Source: JBBQLG01 sp038327655 (GTDB lineage Bacteria > Bacteroidota > Bacteroidia > Cytophagales > Spirosomataceae). Taken from it: a stretch of DNA of 19,506 nucleotides. The translations under genes and the position numbers were made by a program. This document shows positions 1 to 7,187 of this stretch, piece by piece. Location of the stretch: positions 1 to 19,506 of the forward strand of contig JBBQLG010000122.1 of assembly GCA_038327655.1 (NCBI GenBank). The letters run 5' to 3'. The first letter of the stretch is position 1. Each line of letters begins with the position of its first letter. The notes under the pieces are model-generated. The model made no database searches. It was not told the origin of the DNA and was given only the letters and a program-made list of their open reading frames with translations.

Positions 1-207
1 CATGTTGACAATAATCATCCGGTCGTCGAATAGCTGGATGTCCGTGGCATTTCCTCCATCGGATTGGAGCCGCCAGATAAAACCGGGGCTGTGGTCGGCC
101 AACGCGTTGATAGGTTCGAGGTTAGCCACAAAGTCAGCTAACGGCGGGCTGTCGAGCGGAGCCAGTAGCCGGGAAACGTTAATCTGAGCCAGGTGATGAT
201 TGGGCAT
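1..207 (-). CDS. DUF3291 domain-containing protein (partial, N-terminal 69 residues)
   Basis: Read from the ATG at 207, the minus strand is open to the window edge and gives 69 residues beginning MPNHHLAQINVSRLLAPLD. The rest of the gene lies outside the window. The pattern HLAQINVSRLLAPLDSP, then FVANLEPINALADHSPGFIWRL, then GNATDI and a DDRMIIVNM strand, is the characteristic start of the DUF3291 family. These are small cytoplasmic proteins of about 140-160 residues related to the dimeric alpha/beta-barrel (ABM-like) fold, and their reaction is not established. The gene diverges from the plus-strand run starting at 452. The family call is from recalled sequence pattern; truncation is only due to the window boundary. 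Confidence 0.85.
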   Translation of the reverse strand, partial: MPNHHLAQINVSRLLAPLDSPPLADFVANLEPINALADHSPGFIWRLQSDGGNATDIQLFDDRMIIVNM

Positions 208-382
208 ACAAACGGGTGTTGAACAACTCGGTTTAAGCGAAACGACTATGGGAGGTTATCACATTTATCCACCGGCCGGAATAACCCGGCGGCAAAATAA
301 GCCATGACGTGGTTTTCTGACCCGGCCGTGCGCTCAATCAGCCGTAAAGTTAGTAGATGGTGGGTTACTCCCGTGATGCCTG

Positions 383-413
383 TTGGTTTGGTAGGACGGA
401 ACCCGTAGTTTTG
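383..413 (+). promoter_or_regulatory. possible Bacteroidota-type promoter for the acidic-protein/moxR run
   Basis: TAGTTTTG at 406-413 matches the Bacteroidota -7 consensus TAnnTTTG. A TTG at 383-385 lies 20 nt upstream, where the -33 element is expected, and a fuller TTTG at 387-390 is 15 nt upstream. Transcription would start near 420, about 30 nt before the ATG at 452. This is a motif match only. The rest of the 208-451 spacer shows nothing else convincing apart from a short GC-rich dyad near 280-297. Confidence 0.35.
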
Positions 414-451
414 TTCTGTGTCTGACCAAACCAAAGACAGGCACCTGATGT

Positions 452-1015
452 ATGGCAGCGTATAAAAACGAAGGCTACGACCCCGAAGAAGTTCAGGCGT
501 TGCGCGAAGAGTGCCAGAAAGAAGGCAAACCGTTCGTACACGTCGAAGACGACGAAATCGATATACTCGACTCCGGCGAGTGCGTTCACGTGCAGTTCGT
601 GGGTCAATACAAGGGTGACGATGTGATCTACGACGCCGTGATTTATACCCTCCGGCTGCACCACAGCAGCATGGTCTACGAGATGGCCGTCGATCAGGTC
701 AAAAAGAGCTTTCCGTCGTATGTGCCGCCCGAAGAGCGCGGTACGACCTACAAAATCGATCCCAAAGACGAGGAAGAAGCCGAAATGGCCCTCACCGAGT
801 TGATCGAAGAAATTGAGGAGACCGAAGCCGTAAAGGTGCAGGAACACGTTGAGATGGATACCGAATTCGAGTACGGCATCGGCCTGGATGTGTGCCTGAA
901 CGCCGAAGAGATCGACGATGACGTAATCGAACAGTTCATCCAGAACTTCAATGCCAACGCCATTTCACTCGATAACACCCTTTACTCGTTTACCAGCGAG
1001 GGAGACGAGAATTAA
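452..1015 (+). CDS. conserved hypothetical acidic protein
   Basis: This is a 187-residue soluble protein with no signal peptide or membrane segment. About a quarter of its residues are Asp or Glu, concentrated in a middle block (about residues 101-135, with runs such as KDEEEAEM and ELIEEIEETE) and at the C-terminus (EEIDDD, EGDEN). The N-terminal half (about 25-100) looks like a small folded domain of alternating strands (VHVQFVGQYKGDDVIYDAV, then IYTLRLHHSS). I recognise it only as the kind of uncharacterised protein found beside moxR/VWA genes in Cytophagales and assign no function. It is the first gene of the plus-strand run and is separated from the ATPase by a palindromic repeat. Its own reading frame contains no frameshift, and the ATG at 452 is the only sensible start. 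Confidence 0.75.
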   Translation: MAAYKNEGYDPEEVQALREECQKEGKPFVHVEDDEIDILDSGECVHVQFVGQYKGDDVIYDAVIYTLRLHHSSMVYEMAVDQVKKSFPSYVPPEERGTTYKIDPKDEEEAEMALTELIEEIEETEAVKVQEHVEMDTEFEYGIGLDVCLNAEEIDDDVIEQFIQNFNANAISLDNTLYSFTSEGDEN

Positions 1016-1025
1016 AGCAAGTGTT

Positions 1026-1154
1026 ACCTCACCCCCCTGCCCCTCTCCTAAAATAAGAGAGGGGCGGGCGGCCGCTGCCGGGACGGCTTAGCTACTTTTA
1101 AACGTACCGAGTCTGCGCCCCTGTCCTTTTTAAGGAGAGGGGCTGGGGTGAGGT
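1026..1154. repeat. palindromic intergenic repeat element with two internal hairpins
   Basis: The outer arms are 1026-1048 (ACCTCACC...CCCCTCTCC) and 1134-1154 (GGAGAGGGGC...GGTGAGGT). They are inverted copies differing by a 2-nt indel and neighbouring mismatch. Each end also folds on itself. On the left, GCCCCTCTC (1039-1047) pairs perfectly with GAGAGGGGC (1057-1065) around a 9-nt loop. On the right, a 12-bp stem with one mismatch pairs 1117-1128 with 1132-1143 around TTT. The middle, about 1066-1116, is unrelated GC-rich filler. The C-rich/G-rich termini resemble widespread REP/MITE-like elements of Cytophagales genomes (recalled, not checked). The right arm covers the GTG that would start the next gene. 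Confidence 0.75.
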
Positions 1155-2029
1155 CACCTGTCAATCGCTTGAACACATTTACCGGCACCCCGCATTACAT
1201 TGCTACCCGCGAACTGAGTACGGCCGTTAATGCGGCTATTCAGTTGCAGAAGCCACTGCTCATCAAGGGTGAACCCGGCACCGGTAAAACCCTGCTGGCG
1301 TTCGAGATTGCCCAATCGCTCGGCAAACCGCTCTACACCTGGCACGTTAAATCGACCACGTCGGCCCATCAGGGGCTGTACGAATACGATGCCGTGTCGC
1401 GCCTGCGCGATTCGCAGCTCAACGCGGACCAATCGGGCGGAACCGACATCAGCGACCTGGCCAATTATATCCGCAAGGGAAAGGTTTGGGAAGCCTTCGA
1501 CTCGGACGAGCAGGCGGTGCTGCTGATCGACGAAATAGACAAGGCCGACATCGAGTTTCCGAACGATTTGCTGCAGGAACTGGACCGGATGGAATTCTAC
1601 TGCTACGAACTCCGGCGCACGATTTCGGCTAAACACCGGCCCGTGGTCATCATCACCTCCAACAACGAAAAAGAACTGCCCGATGCGTTTTTGCGCCGGT
1701 GCTTTTTTCATTACATCCGCTTCCCCGACCGCGAGACGATGCAGCAAATCGTGGCGGTTCATTACCCGACTATTGCGCAGGAACTGATGACTAAAGCGCT
1801 GTCGATGTTCTACGGCATCCGCGACGTGAAAGCCCTGAAGAAAAAACCATCCACGAGCGAACTCATCGACTGGATTCGGCTGCTGCTCACCGCCGGTATC
1901 AGCAGCGACGACCTTACCGACCTCAACGCGCTGAACGAGTTGCCGCCCTTTCTCGGCTCCCTGCTGAAAAACGAGCAGGACACCGACCTTTTCACCGCCC
2001 TCCGCGCCAAAGGGTTAAATAGGGGTTAG
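1148..2029 (+). CDS. MoxR-family AAA+ ATPase
   Basis: The 293-residue cytoplasmic AAA+ ATPase has Walker A GEPGTGKT at 41-48, Walker B AVLLIDEIDKAD at 123-134, a sensor-1 stretch TSNNEKELPD at 170-179 and the LRRC arginine-finger region at 182-185, followed by a helical lid. MoxR ATPases act with VWA-domain partners to insert metals or remodel protein complexes, and such a partner lies directly downstream. The start is uncertain: GTG at 1148 lies inside the right arm of the upstream repeat, while TTG at 1169 gives MNTFTGTPHYIATRE, which starts where family members usually do. No upstream ATG fits. The stop codon, and hence the last two residues, lies in the left arm of the next palindrome. 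The substrate cannot be told from sequence. Confidence 0.92.
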   Translation: MRSPVNRLNTFTGTPHYIATRELSTAVNAAIQLQKPLLIKGEPGTGKTLLAFEIAQSLGKPLYTWHVKSTTSAHQGLYEYDAVSRLRDSQLNADQSGGTDISDLANYIRKGKVWEAFDSDEQAVLLIDEIDKADIEFPNDLLQELDRMEFYCYELRRTISAKHRPVVIITSNNEKELPDAFLRRCFFHYIRFPDRETMQQIVAVHYPTIAQELMTKALSMFYGIRDVKALKKKPSTSELIDWIRLLLTAGISSDDLTDLNALNELPPFLGSLLKNEQDTDLFTALRAKGLNRG

Positions 2030-2078
2030 GGAATAGTAGATAGTGGTTAGTGAATGACTGTACTAACTACTAACCCCT
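2021..2078. repeat. palindromic TTAGT-rich intergenic repeat
   Basis: Outer arms AGGGGTTAG (2021-2029) and CTAACCCCT (2070-2078) are exact inverted copies. Inside, TAGTGGTTAGT (2041-2051) pairs with ACTAACTACTA (2062-2072) as an 11-bp stem with one G-T wobble and a 10-nt loop, competing with the outer arm for 2070-2072. The sequence is low-complexity, built from GTTAGTG/AATAGTAG-like units, unlike the coding DNA around it. It contains the stop codon of the ATPase gene and an ATG (2054) that is in frame with, but probably not the start of, the VWA gene. It differs in sequence from the element at 1026-1154. Confidence 0.7.
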
Positions 2079-2098
2079 GCCCACTCATCACTGAAACC

Positions 2099-3295
2099 AT
2101 GTTTTTCGACTTCTTTCTGCTGTTGCGCCAACATGCCATGCCGGTTACGCTGCCGGAGTACCTGATGCTGCTCGATGCCCTGCGCAGCGATGCGGGCGGG
2201 ACAAGCGTCGAGGACTTTTATTTCCTGAGCAAAACGGCTTTGGTCAAGCATGAACAGCATTTAGACCTGTTCGATCAGCTGTTTGGTGCCTACATCGCGG
2301 GACGACCGGCTACCACTGCCGACGGACTGCCCGCCCTGCCACCCGACTGGCTGACCAACGCCCTGTACCGCGAACTGACCGATGACGAACGGGACCAACT
2401 AACCGCAGCGGGCGGCCTGGACGAACGCTGGCAGCAACTGCGCGACCTGCTGAATGAGCAGCAGGAAAGACACGACGGTGGGAATCGCTGGGTCGGTACC
2501 GGTGGCACATCGCCGTTTGGCACCGGTGGCGTCAACCCGGAACTGGGTTTTAAAATGGACAAGAGTCCGGGAGGTCGGACGGCGGCCAAGGTGTGGGAAT
2601 TCCGCGACTACAAAAACTTAGACGACAGCGTTGAACTGAACACCCGCAACCTGAAAATGGCCCTGCGCCGGCTGCGGATTCTGACCCGCGACGGGAGGGA
2701 GGATGAACTCGACATCGACGGGAGCATTGTTGAGACGGGCCGCAACGGGGGTGTATTGGACGTGCAGATGCGGGCGTCGCGGCAGAACCGGGTAAAAGTG
2801 CTGATACTCTTCGACGTGGGCGGGTCCATGGATGAGCACATTGATTTGTGTTCGCAGTTGTTCTCGGCGGCCCGTTACCAGTTTAAGCACCTGGAGTTTC
2901 TATATTTCCACAACTGCGTCTACGAAACGCTCTGGAAGGATAACGAAAGACGCAGTACCCGCCTGCCAACCTGGGAGGTGCTGCACAAATACAACCGGGA
3001 GTACAAGGTTATTTTTGTGGGCGACGCCATGATGGGTGCTTATGAAATAACGTCGCCTAAAGGCAGCGTGGAGCATTATAACCCTGAAGCGGGCATAACC
3101 TGGCTCGACCGGTTCAAACAGCAGTATCCGCATTTGATCTGGCTGAATCCCAATCCGTCGGCGTACTGGCACTATATCCAAAGTACAACACTCCTGCGTG
3201 ACTGGTCGGGCAACCGCATGTTTCCGCTTACGCTCGGCGGTCTCACGCAGGCCATGAAATCCCTGAAAAACCCCAAGATTACGTATGTTGGGTAA
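2099..3295 (+). CDS. VWA domain-containing CoxE-like protein, MoxR partner
   Basis: The 398-residue protein starts MFFDFFLLLRQ, the usual N-terminus of this family. An in-frame ATG at 2054 would add 15 residues encoded by the TTAGT-rich repeat, so 2099 is preferred. A helical N-terminal part (1-125) is followed by a Gly-rich linker (about 127-165, GTGGTSPFGTGG) and a C-terminal von Willebrand A fold. The MIDAS loop is DVGGSMD at 239-245, where Gly replaces the first Ser of the general DxSxS motif; I recall this as normal for CoxE-like proteins. Later FKHLEFLYFHNCVYE and IFVGDAMMGAYEI are also family hallmarks. Homologues serve as metal-binding adaptors for MoxR ATPases in cofactor or metal insertion. 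The specific client is unknown. No signal peptide or membrane helix is seen. Confidence 0.9.
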   Translation: MFFDFFLLLRQHAMPVTLPEYLMLLDALRSDAGGTSVEDFYFLSKTALVKHEQHLDLFDQLFGAYIAGRPATTADGLPALPPDWLTNALYRELTDDERDQLTAAGGLDERWQQLRDLLNEQQERHDGGNRWVGTGGTSPFGTGGVNPELGFKMDKSPGGRTAAKVWEFRDYKNLDDSVELNTRNLKMALRRLRILTRDGREDELDIDGSIVETGRNGGVLDVQMRASRQNRVKVLILFDVGGSMDEHIDLCSQLFSAARYQFKHLEFLYFHNCVYETLWKDNERRSTRLPTWEVLHKYNREYKVIFVGDAMMGAYEITSPKGSVEHYNPEAGITWLDRFKQQYPHLIWLNPNPSAYWHYIQSTTLLRDWSGNRMFPLTLGGLTQAMKSLKNPKITYVG

Positions 3296-3319
3296 GTGAC
3301 TTTATTTGCCATCACCACT

Positions 3320-3703
3320 ATGACCCGAAAACTACTCCTTGGTATCCTCTCGCTGGCCTTGCTGATTGAACTGATCCTGACGCTCGGTGCTTTTTTCGTC
3401 CGGGCCATTACGTTGCAGCAGTTCGGCGTACAACTTACGCCCGACACCTCATTTCTGGGCTACGTGCTGGCGTGGGTGTTGTTGTTCGTATCGCTGGTTT
3501 GCGCGCTGGCCATCCGGCAGGTGTGGCGCAACGAGGCTGGTTATCCCGCCCTGTGCTACCTGCTTGGCTGCTGGTGGATCGGTATTGGCATCGGTATTTA
3601 CGTGGCCTTCGGTAAACCGGATAACCTGCTGCTGGATTCGGTCAAAGGCCTTCTGATTGTTTTATTCACCTGGCAAAGCCGCAGGCATCCAACGCGGGGT
3701 TGA
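3320..3703 (+). CDS. small integral membrane protein, function unknown
   Basis: The ATG at 3320 gives 127 residues; an in-frame GTG at 3296, directly after the VWA stop, is less likely because it adds a non-hydrophobic leader before a good N-terminal membrane segment. Hydrophobic stretches at about 5-27, 45-66, 78-97 and 105-117 suggest three or four transmembrane helices, with a basic C-terminus (SRRHPTRG) likely cytoplasmic. No family motif is recognised. It sits 24 nt after the VWA gene and 19 nt before rsmE, so it is probably co-transcribed with both. That placement alone does not give it a role. Confidence 0.7.
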   Translation: MTRKLLLGILSLALLIELILTLGAFFVRAITLQQFGVQLTPDTSFLGYVLAWVLLFVSLVCALAIRQVWRNEAGYPALCYLLGCWWIGIGIGIYVAFGKPDNLLLDSVKGLLIVLFTWQSRRHPTRG

Positions 3704-3722
3704 CACAGTAGTCCGTAACACC

Positions 3723-4475
3723 ATGCACCTATTTTACCAGCCCGGCGTGGATTCGCCCCGCGTGGATTCGCCCGGTACGGTCCGTCGCCTGTGGGATTCG
3801 ACCGACCCCGTTACGTACCTCACCGAAGACGATTCCCGCCATGCCGTAAAAACACTGCGGCTGGGTGTGGGAGACGCTATTGCGGTTACGGACGGACACG
3901 GAAACCGGTTTTCGGGCGTTATCACGAAGGCCGACGCCCGGCAATGCACCTTCCGGGTGACCGGGCAGGAGACGACCCCACCCCGCCCGTTTTCGGTGCG
4001 GCTGTGTGTCGCCCCGACCAAGAATCTGGACCGGATCGAGTGGTTTGTCGAGAAGGCAGTAGAGATTGGCATCGAGCGGATCAGCTTTTTTGTCAGTCAA
4101 CACTCCGAGCGCCGGGTGCTGAAAACGGACCGGATTATGAAGATTGCGGTGTCGGCCATGAAACAGTCGCTGCAAAGCTGGCTTCCCGTGATTGACGAAG
4201 CCGTACCGTTTGCCCAATTGCTAACCGGGGTGGAGGAGTCGCAGCGGTTCGTGGCGCACCTGCCCGCCCACGAAACCCTGCTTCATCTGGCGAAGGCCGC
4301 CATGCCGGGCGGGTCATATGCCGTACTGATCGGGCCGGAAGGTGATTTTTCAACCAATGAACTAACACAGGCCGTTGGGGCGGGGTTTCAGATGGTGACG
4401 CTGGGAAACAACCGGCTGCGCACCGAAACAGCCGCTTTATCGGCCTGCCAACTACTGACTTTAGTGAATCTATGA
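3723..4475 (+). CDS. rsmE: 16S rRNA (uracil(1498)-N(3))-methyltransferase
   Basis: The 250-residue cytoplasmic SPOUT-family enzyme methylates N3 of U1498 in 16S rRNA, using SAM, during 30S maturation. Evidence is the N-terminal PUA-like region beginning MHLFYQP with YLTEDDSRHAVKTLRL, and the C-terminal trefoil-knot motifs LIGPEGDFS and LGNNRLRTETAALSA, which are RsmE signatures. The start at 3723 puts MHLFYQP at the N-terminus as in homologues; a longer in-frame TTG reading from 3657 overlaps the preceding gene. Between MHLFYQP and YLTEDDS there are about 24 residues where homologues, as I recall them, have fewer than ten. A tandem 15-bp duplication encodes part of this. The stop overlaps the next gene's start by 4 nt (ATGA). 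Confidence 0.93.
   Translation: MHLFYQPGVDSPRVDSPGTVRRLWDSTDPVTYLTEDDSRHAVKTLRLGVGDAIAVTDGHGNRFSGVITKADARQCTFRVTGQETTPPRPFSVRLCVAPTKNLDRIEWFVEKAVEIGIERISFFVSQHSERRVLKTDRIMKIAVSAMKQSLQSWLPVIDEAVPFAQLLTGVEESQRFVAHLPAHETLLHLAKAAMPGGSYAVLIGPEGDFSTNELTQAVGAGFQMVTLGNNRLRTETAALSACQLLTLVNL
3744..3773 (+). repeat. tandem 15-bp duplication inside rsmE
   Basis: Two adjacent in-frame 15-bp units, 3744-3758 and 3759-3773, share 13 consecutive identical bases (CGTGGATTCGCCC) and encode GVDSP then RVDSP. A diverged relative (GTGGGATTCGACC, about 3789-3801) follows in the same extension. The period is five codons, so the frame is kept. Confidence 0.8.
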
Positions 4476-5131
4476 AACGACTGACGCTGTTCCTGCTCCT
4501 GACTGCCTGCACCCTGACTACCGTTCGGGCGCAGTACGCCTACAAAATTGCCAAGCTGAAATACAACGGCGGGGGCGATTGGTACGCCAACAAGACCTCG
4601 CTGCCCAACCTGATTAAGTTTGCCAATGCGAACCTGCGGATGAACATTTTCCCGGAGGAAGACATCGTGGAAGCGGGCAGCCCCGATATTTTTTCGTATC
4701 CGTTCGTACACATCACCGGCCACGGCAACATTGTTTTTACCGACACCGAAGTGCAGAACATGCGCCGGTACCTGCTGTCGGGCGGGTTCCTGCACGTCGA
4801 TGATAACTACGGGCTGGATCAGTTTATCCGGCGCGAGATGAAAAAGGTTTTCCCGGAGCTGTCATTTGTCGAACTGCCGTTTAATCACCCGGTTTACCAC
4901 CAGAAATTTCCGTTTCCGAATGGTCTGCCCAAGGTACACGAACACGACGGCAAGGCTCCGCAGGGCTTCGGCCTGATTTATCAGGGGCGGCTGGTATGCT
5001 TTTACAGCTACGAGTGCGACCTCGGCAACGGCTGGGAAGATCAGAGCGTGTACAACGATCCCGAACCGGTTCGGCAGCAGGCCCTGCGGATGGGCGCGAA
5101 CCTGTTGCAGTACGCCACAACGATCAATTAA
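4472..5131 (+). CDS. DUF4159 domain-containing secreted protein
   Basis: The 219-residue protein has a cleavable signal peptide (MKRLTLFLLLTACTLTTVRA, cut before QYAYKIA), so it should act in the periplasm. The mature part is a DUF4159 domain: KLKYNGGGDWYANKTSLPNL near the N-terminus, HITGHGNIVF, the GGFLHVDDNYG segment, and HPVYHQKFPFPNGLPKVHEHDG with GRLVCFYSYECDLGNGWED near the C-terminus. The family is related to the class I glutamine amidotransferase-like fold, but no reaction is established. In Bacteroidota such proteins often sit with MoxR/VWA genes, which agrees with the run here. Its ATG overlaps the rsmE stop by 4 nt, implying translational coupling. Last gene of the run. Confidence 0.88.
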   Translation: MKRLTLFLLLTACTLTTVRAQYAYKIAKLKYNGGGDWYANKTSLPNLIKFANANLRMNIFPEEDIVEAGSPDIFSYPFVHITGHGNIVFTDTEVQNMRRYLLSGGFLHVDDNYGLDQFIRREMKKVFPELSFVELPFNHPVYHQKFPFPNGLPKVHEHDGKAPQGFGLIYQGRLVCFYSYECDLGNGWEDQSVYNDPEPVRQQALRMGANLLQYATTIN

Positions 5132-5181
5132 GCCGTCTTTTTTCGGAAATACCCCGTTTTTCTGCCAACAAATGACTTAAT

Positions 5182-5214
5182 TTTGTGGTATTACCGTTAG
5201 ATAAATAACACTTT
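5182..5214 (+). promoter_or_regulatory. weak promoter candidate for the desaturase gene
   Basis: TTTG at 5182-5185 is followed 20 nt later by TAACACTTT at 5206-5214, an imperfect -7 box with two extra bases before TTT. The region is AT-rich compared with its surroundings and precedes the GTG start at 5229. Treat this as a guess. Confidence 0.22.
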
Positions 5215-5228
5215 AATAAACTTCCACC

Positions 5229-6023
5229 GTGATTGTACTGGCTGCTTTTATCGGACATTGGTATCTGTCCCTGTTCTGCCAAACCTTTTTTCTGCACCGC
5301 TATTCTGCCCATAAAATGTTCTCGATGAACAAATTCTGGGAGCGTTTCTTCTACCTGCTGACGTACCTCTCGCAGGGGTCGTCGTACCTCAGTCCACGGG
5401 CATACGCGGTCCTGCACCGGATGCACCACGCCTTCAGCGACACCCCCCGCGACCCGCACTCGCCCCACCACACCAAAAATGTGTTTACGATGATGTGGAA
5501 GACGAAAGACATTTACAACGCCGTGCTGCACCGCAAACAAACCGTTGAACAGCAGTTCGACCGGAACTATCCGGTCTGGGCGCGGATGGAAAAAATTGGC
5601 GACTCATGGATCTCGCGGTTGAGCTGGATGGCCCTGTACGCCCTGTTCTACGTTTTTGCGTACGTTTACTTGGACATGCACTGGGTGTTTTTTTTCCTGT
5701 TGCCGATTCACTTTTTGATGGGACCCATCCACGGCGCCATCGTCAACTGGAGCGGCCACAAGTACGGCTACGCCAACTTCGACAACCACGACAAGTCGAA
5801 AAACTCGCTGATGCTCGACGTGCTGATGCTTGGCGAACTGTTCCAGAACAACCACCACAAGCAGCCCAACTCGGCCAACTTCGGTGCCCGCTGGTACGAA
5901 TTCGACCCGACGTATCCGGTTATCAAAGTGCTGGAAAAGCTACAGATCATTAAAATGAAGCCGGTGAAGGTAATCGACCCCAATTTTGAAACCGGCCACG
6001 ACCGGCGGGTCGATGTGATCTAA
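5229..6023 (+). CDS. membrane fatty acid desaturase (acyl-CoA/acyl-lipid type)
   Basis: The 264-residue integral membrane di-iron desaturase should introduce a double bond into acyl chains and adjust membrane fluidity. Histidine boxes are HRYSAH at 23-28, HRMHH at 63-67 and NNHHKQP at 207-213, with an extra conserved GHKYG at 176-180. Hydrophobic stretches lie at 1-20, about 40-60, 132-149 and 151-170. Translation starts at GTG 5229: no ATG occurs nearby in frame, and this start places HWYLSLFCQTFFLHRY near the N-terminus as in homologues. The protein is shorter than typical stearoyl-CoA desaturases but normal for this compact Bacteroidota group. It is preceded by about 97 nt of AT-rich spacer and followed by a clear terminator, so it is probably a single-gene unit. 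Substrate and regiospecificity cannot be read from sequence. Confidence 0.88.
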   Translation: MIVLAAFIGHWYLSLFCQTFFLHRYSAHKMFSMNKFWERFFYLLTYLSQGSSYLSPRAYAVLHRMHHAFSDTPRDPHSPHHTKNVFTMMWKTKDIYNAVLHRKQTVEQQFDRNYPVWARMEKIGDSWISRLSWMALYALFYVFAYVYLDMHWVFFFLLPIHFLMGPIHGAIVNWSGHKYGYANFDNHDKSKNSLMLDVLMLGELFQNNHHKQPNSANFGARWYEFDPTYPVIKVLEKLQIIKMKPVKVIDPNFETGHDRRVDVI

Positions 6024-6055
6024 GGAGTCGTAATAACCCCGATATAGAAATATGG

Positions 6056-6088
6056 AGCCAGCCTGAGCAAATCGGGCTGGCTTTTTTT
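6056..6088 (+). terminator. intrinsic terminator after the desaturase gene
   Basis: AGCCAGCC (6056-6063) pairs exactly with GGCTGGCT (6075-6082), with further GA/TC pairing inside, and a run of seven T residues follows (6082-6088). It lies 33 nt after the desaturase stop codon. Confidence 0.9.
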
Positions 6089-6166
6089 GTACTATTGGTA
6101 ATCAGACCTGGTTCGCCATTAGCGGTAATAAACACCTTTCATTTTTTCTACTCCCCAAATCCCTAC

Positions 6167-7171
6167 ATGAAACCATTCATTTACAGCATCGTCTGCCTCT
6201 TTTTCGCTCTTTCGGCCTGTCAGCAAAAAGCCCCCACCGGTTCAACCGACGCCACCGCCAAAATCGACACTTCGGAACTGCAAACCGGTGGCATTAAACA
6301 GATAACCATCGACGGAAAATATAAAGTCTGGACCAAAAAGATCGGTAGTAGCCCGCGTATCAAACTCCTGTTGCTGCACGGCGGTCCCGCCACAACGCAC
6401 GAATACTTCGAGTGTTTCGAGAGTTTCATGCCGGGGCAGGGCATCGAAATTTATGAATACGATCAGCTTGGTTCCTATTATTCCGACCAGCCCAACAACG
6501 ACAGTCTCTGGACCACCGCCCGCTTTGTGGAGGAAGTTGAGCAGGTGCGGAAAGGACTGGGTTTGGACAAGGATAATTTTTACCTGCTCGGCCATTCGTG
6601 GGGTGGTATTCTGGCGATGGAATACGCGTTGAAATACCAGCAGCATCTGAAAGGGCTGATTGTCAGCAATATGATGGCCAGCATTCCGGCGTATGAACGG
6701 TACAACGGCGTACTGCGTGGTCAGATGCGGAAGTCGCTTCTGGACAGCATGGAAACGTACGAGAAGAAAAACGATTACAAAAACCCGGTGTACGTGGGCC
6801 TGGTCGAAAAGGAGTATTACAGCCAGCACCTGTGCCGCCTGCCGGTGCTGCCCGACCCGGTGGTACGGACATTCAAGCACATCAACGACCATATTTACGT
6901 GCTGATGCAGGGACCAAGCGAGTTCAAAACCGGCGGCCGACTGCTGACGTGGGACCGCTCGAAGGACCTGCCCAAAATCACCGTGCCGACGCTGATGATC
7001 GGGGCTAAATACGACACGATGGACCCGAAATACATGGAGCAGATGAGCCATCAGGTCAAAAACGGGCAATACCTGGACTGCCCGCGTGGCTCGCACATGG
7101 CGATGTGGGACGATCAGCCGCATTACTTTCCCGGCCTGATTTCGTTTCTGAAGGGCGTCGACGCGAAGTAG
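6167..7171 (+). CDS. lipoprotein alpha/beta hydrolase, proline iminopeptidase-like
   Basis: From ATG 6167 the protein has 334 residues; a longer GTG frame from 6095 would put non-hydrophobic sequence before a clear lipoprotein signal and is rejected. The signal peptide ends in the lipobox LSAC with Cys18 as the lipidation site, so the enzyme is probably anchored to a membrane on the periplasmic side. The hydrolase fold has HGGP at 71-74 (oxyanion region), nucleophile Ser144 in GHSWGG (142-147), probable acid Asp283 (GAKYD) and His310 (GSH). HGGP plus GHSWGG is typical of the S33 proline iminopeptidase group, which removes N-terminal proline from peptides, but related enzymes act on other amides and esters. 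The cap domain spans about 160-250. The gene follows a terminator and ends 16 nt from a convergent gene. Confidence 0.85.
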   Translation: MKPFIYSIVCLFFALSACQQKAPTGSTDATAKIDTSELQTGGIKQITIDGKYKVWTKKIGSSPRIKLLLLHGGPATTHEYFECFESFMPGQGIEIYEYDQLGSYYSDQPNNDSLWTTARFVEEVEQVRKGLGLDKDNFYLLGHSWGGILAMEYALKYQQHLKGLIVSNMMASIPAYERYNGVLRGQMRKSLLDSMETYEKKNDYKNPVYVGLVEKEYYSQHLCRLPVLPDPVVRTFKHINDHIYVLMQGPSEFKTGGRLLTWDRSKDLPKITVPTLMIGAKYDTMDPKYMEQMSHQVKNGQYLDCPRGSHMAMWDDQPHYFPGLISFLKGVDAK

Positions 7172-7187
7172 AACGACCCGCCCGGAA

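Noticed and set aside
365..847. 160-residue minus-strand open frame opposite the acidic protein
   Set aside because: It mirrors a plus-strand gene of better composition, and its His/Phe-rich sequence is what antisense reading of Asp/Glu codons produces.
1039..1065. GC-rich hairpin after the acidic-protein gene as an intrinsic terminator
   Set aside because: No T-tract follows the 3' arm, and it is better explained as one end of the compound palindrome; some transcription attenuation remains possible.
2054..2098. Upstream ATG start for the VWA protein
   Set aside because: The added 15 residues come from the TTAGT-rich repeat, and MFFDFFLLLRQ at 2099 matches the family's usual N-terminus.
6242..7123. 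293-residue minus-strand open frame
   Set aside because: Antisense to the alpha/beta hydrolase, which has a lipobox and catalytic triad; no motif in the antisense product.
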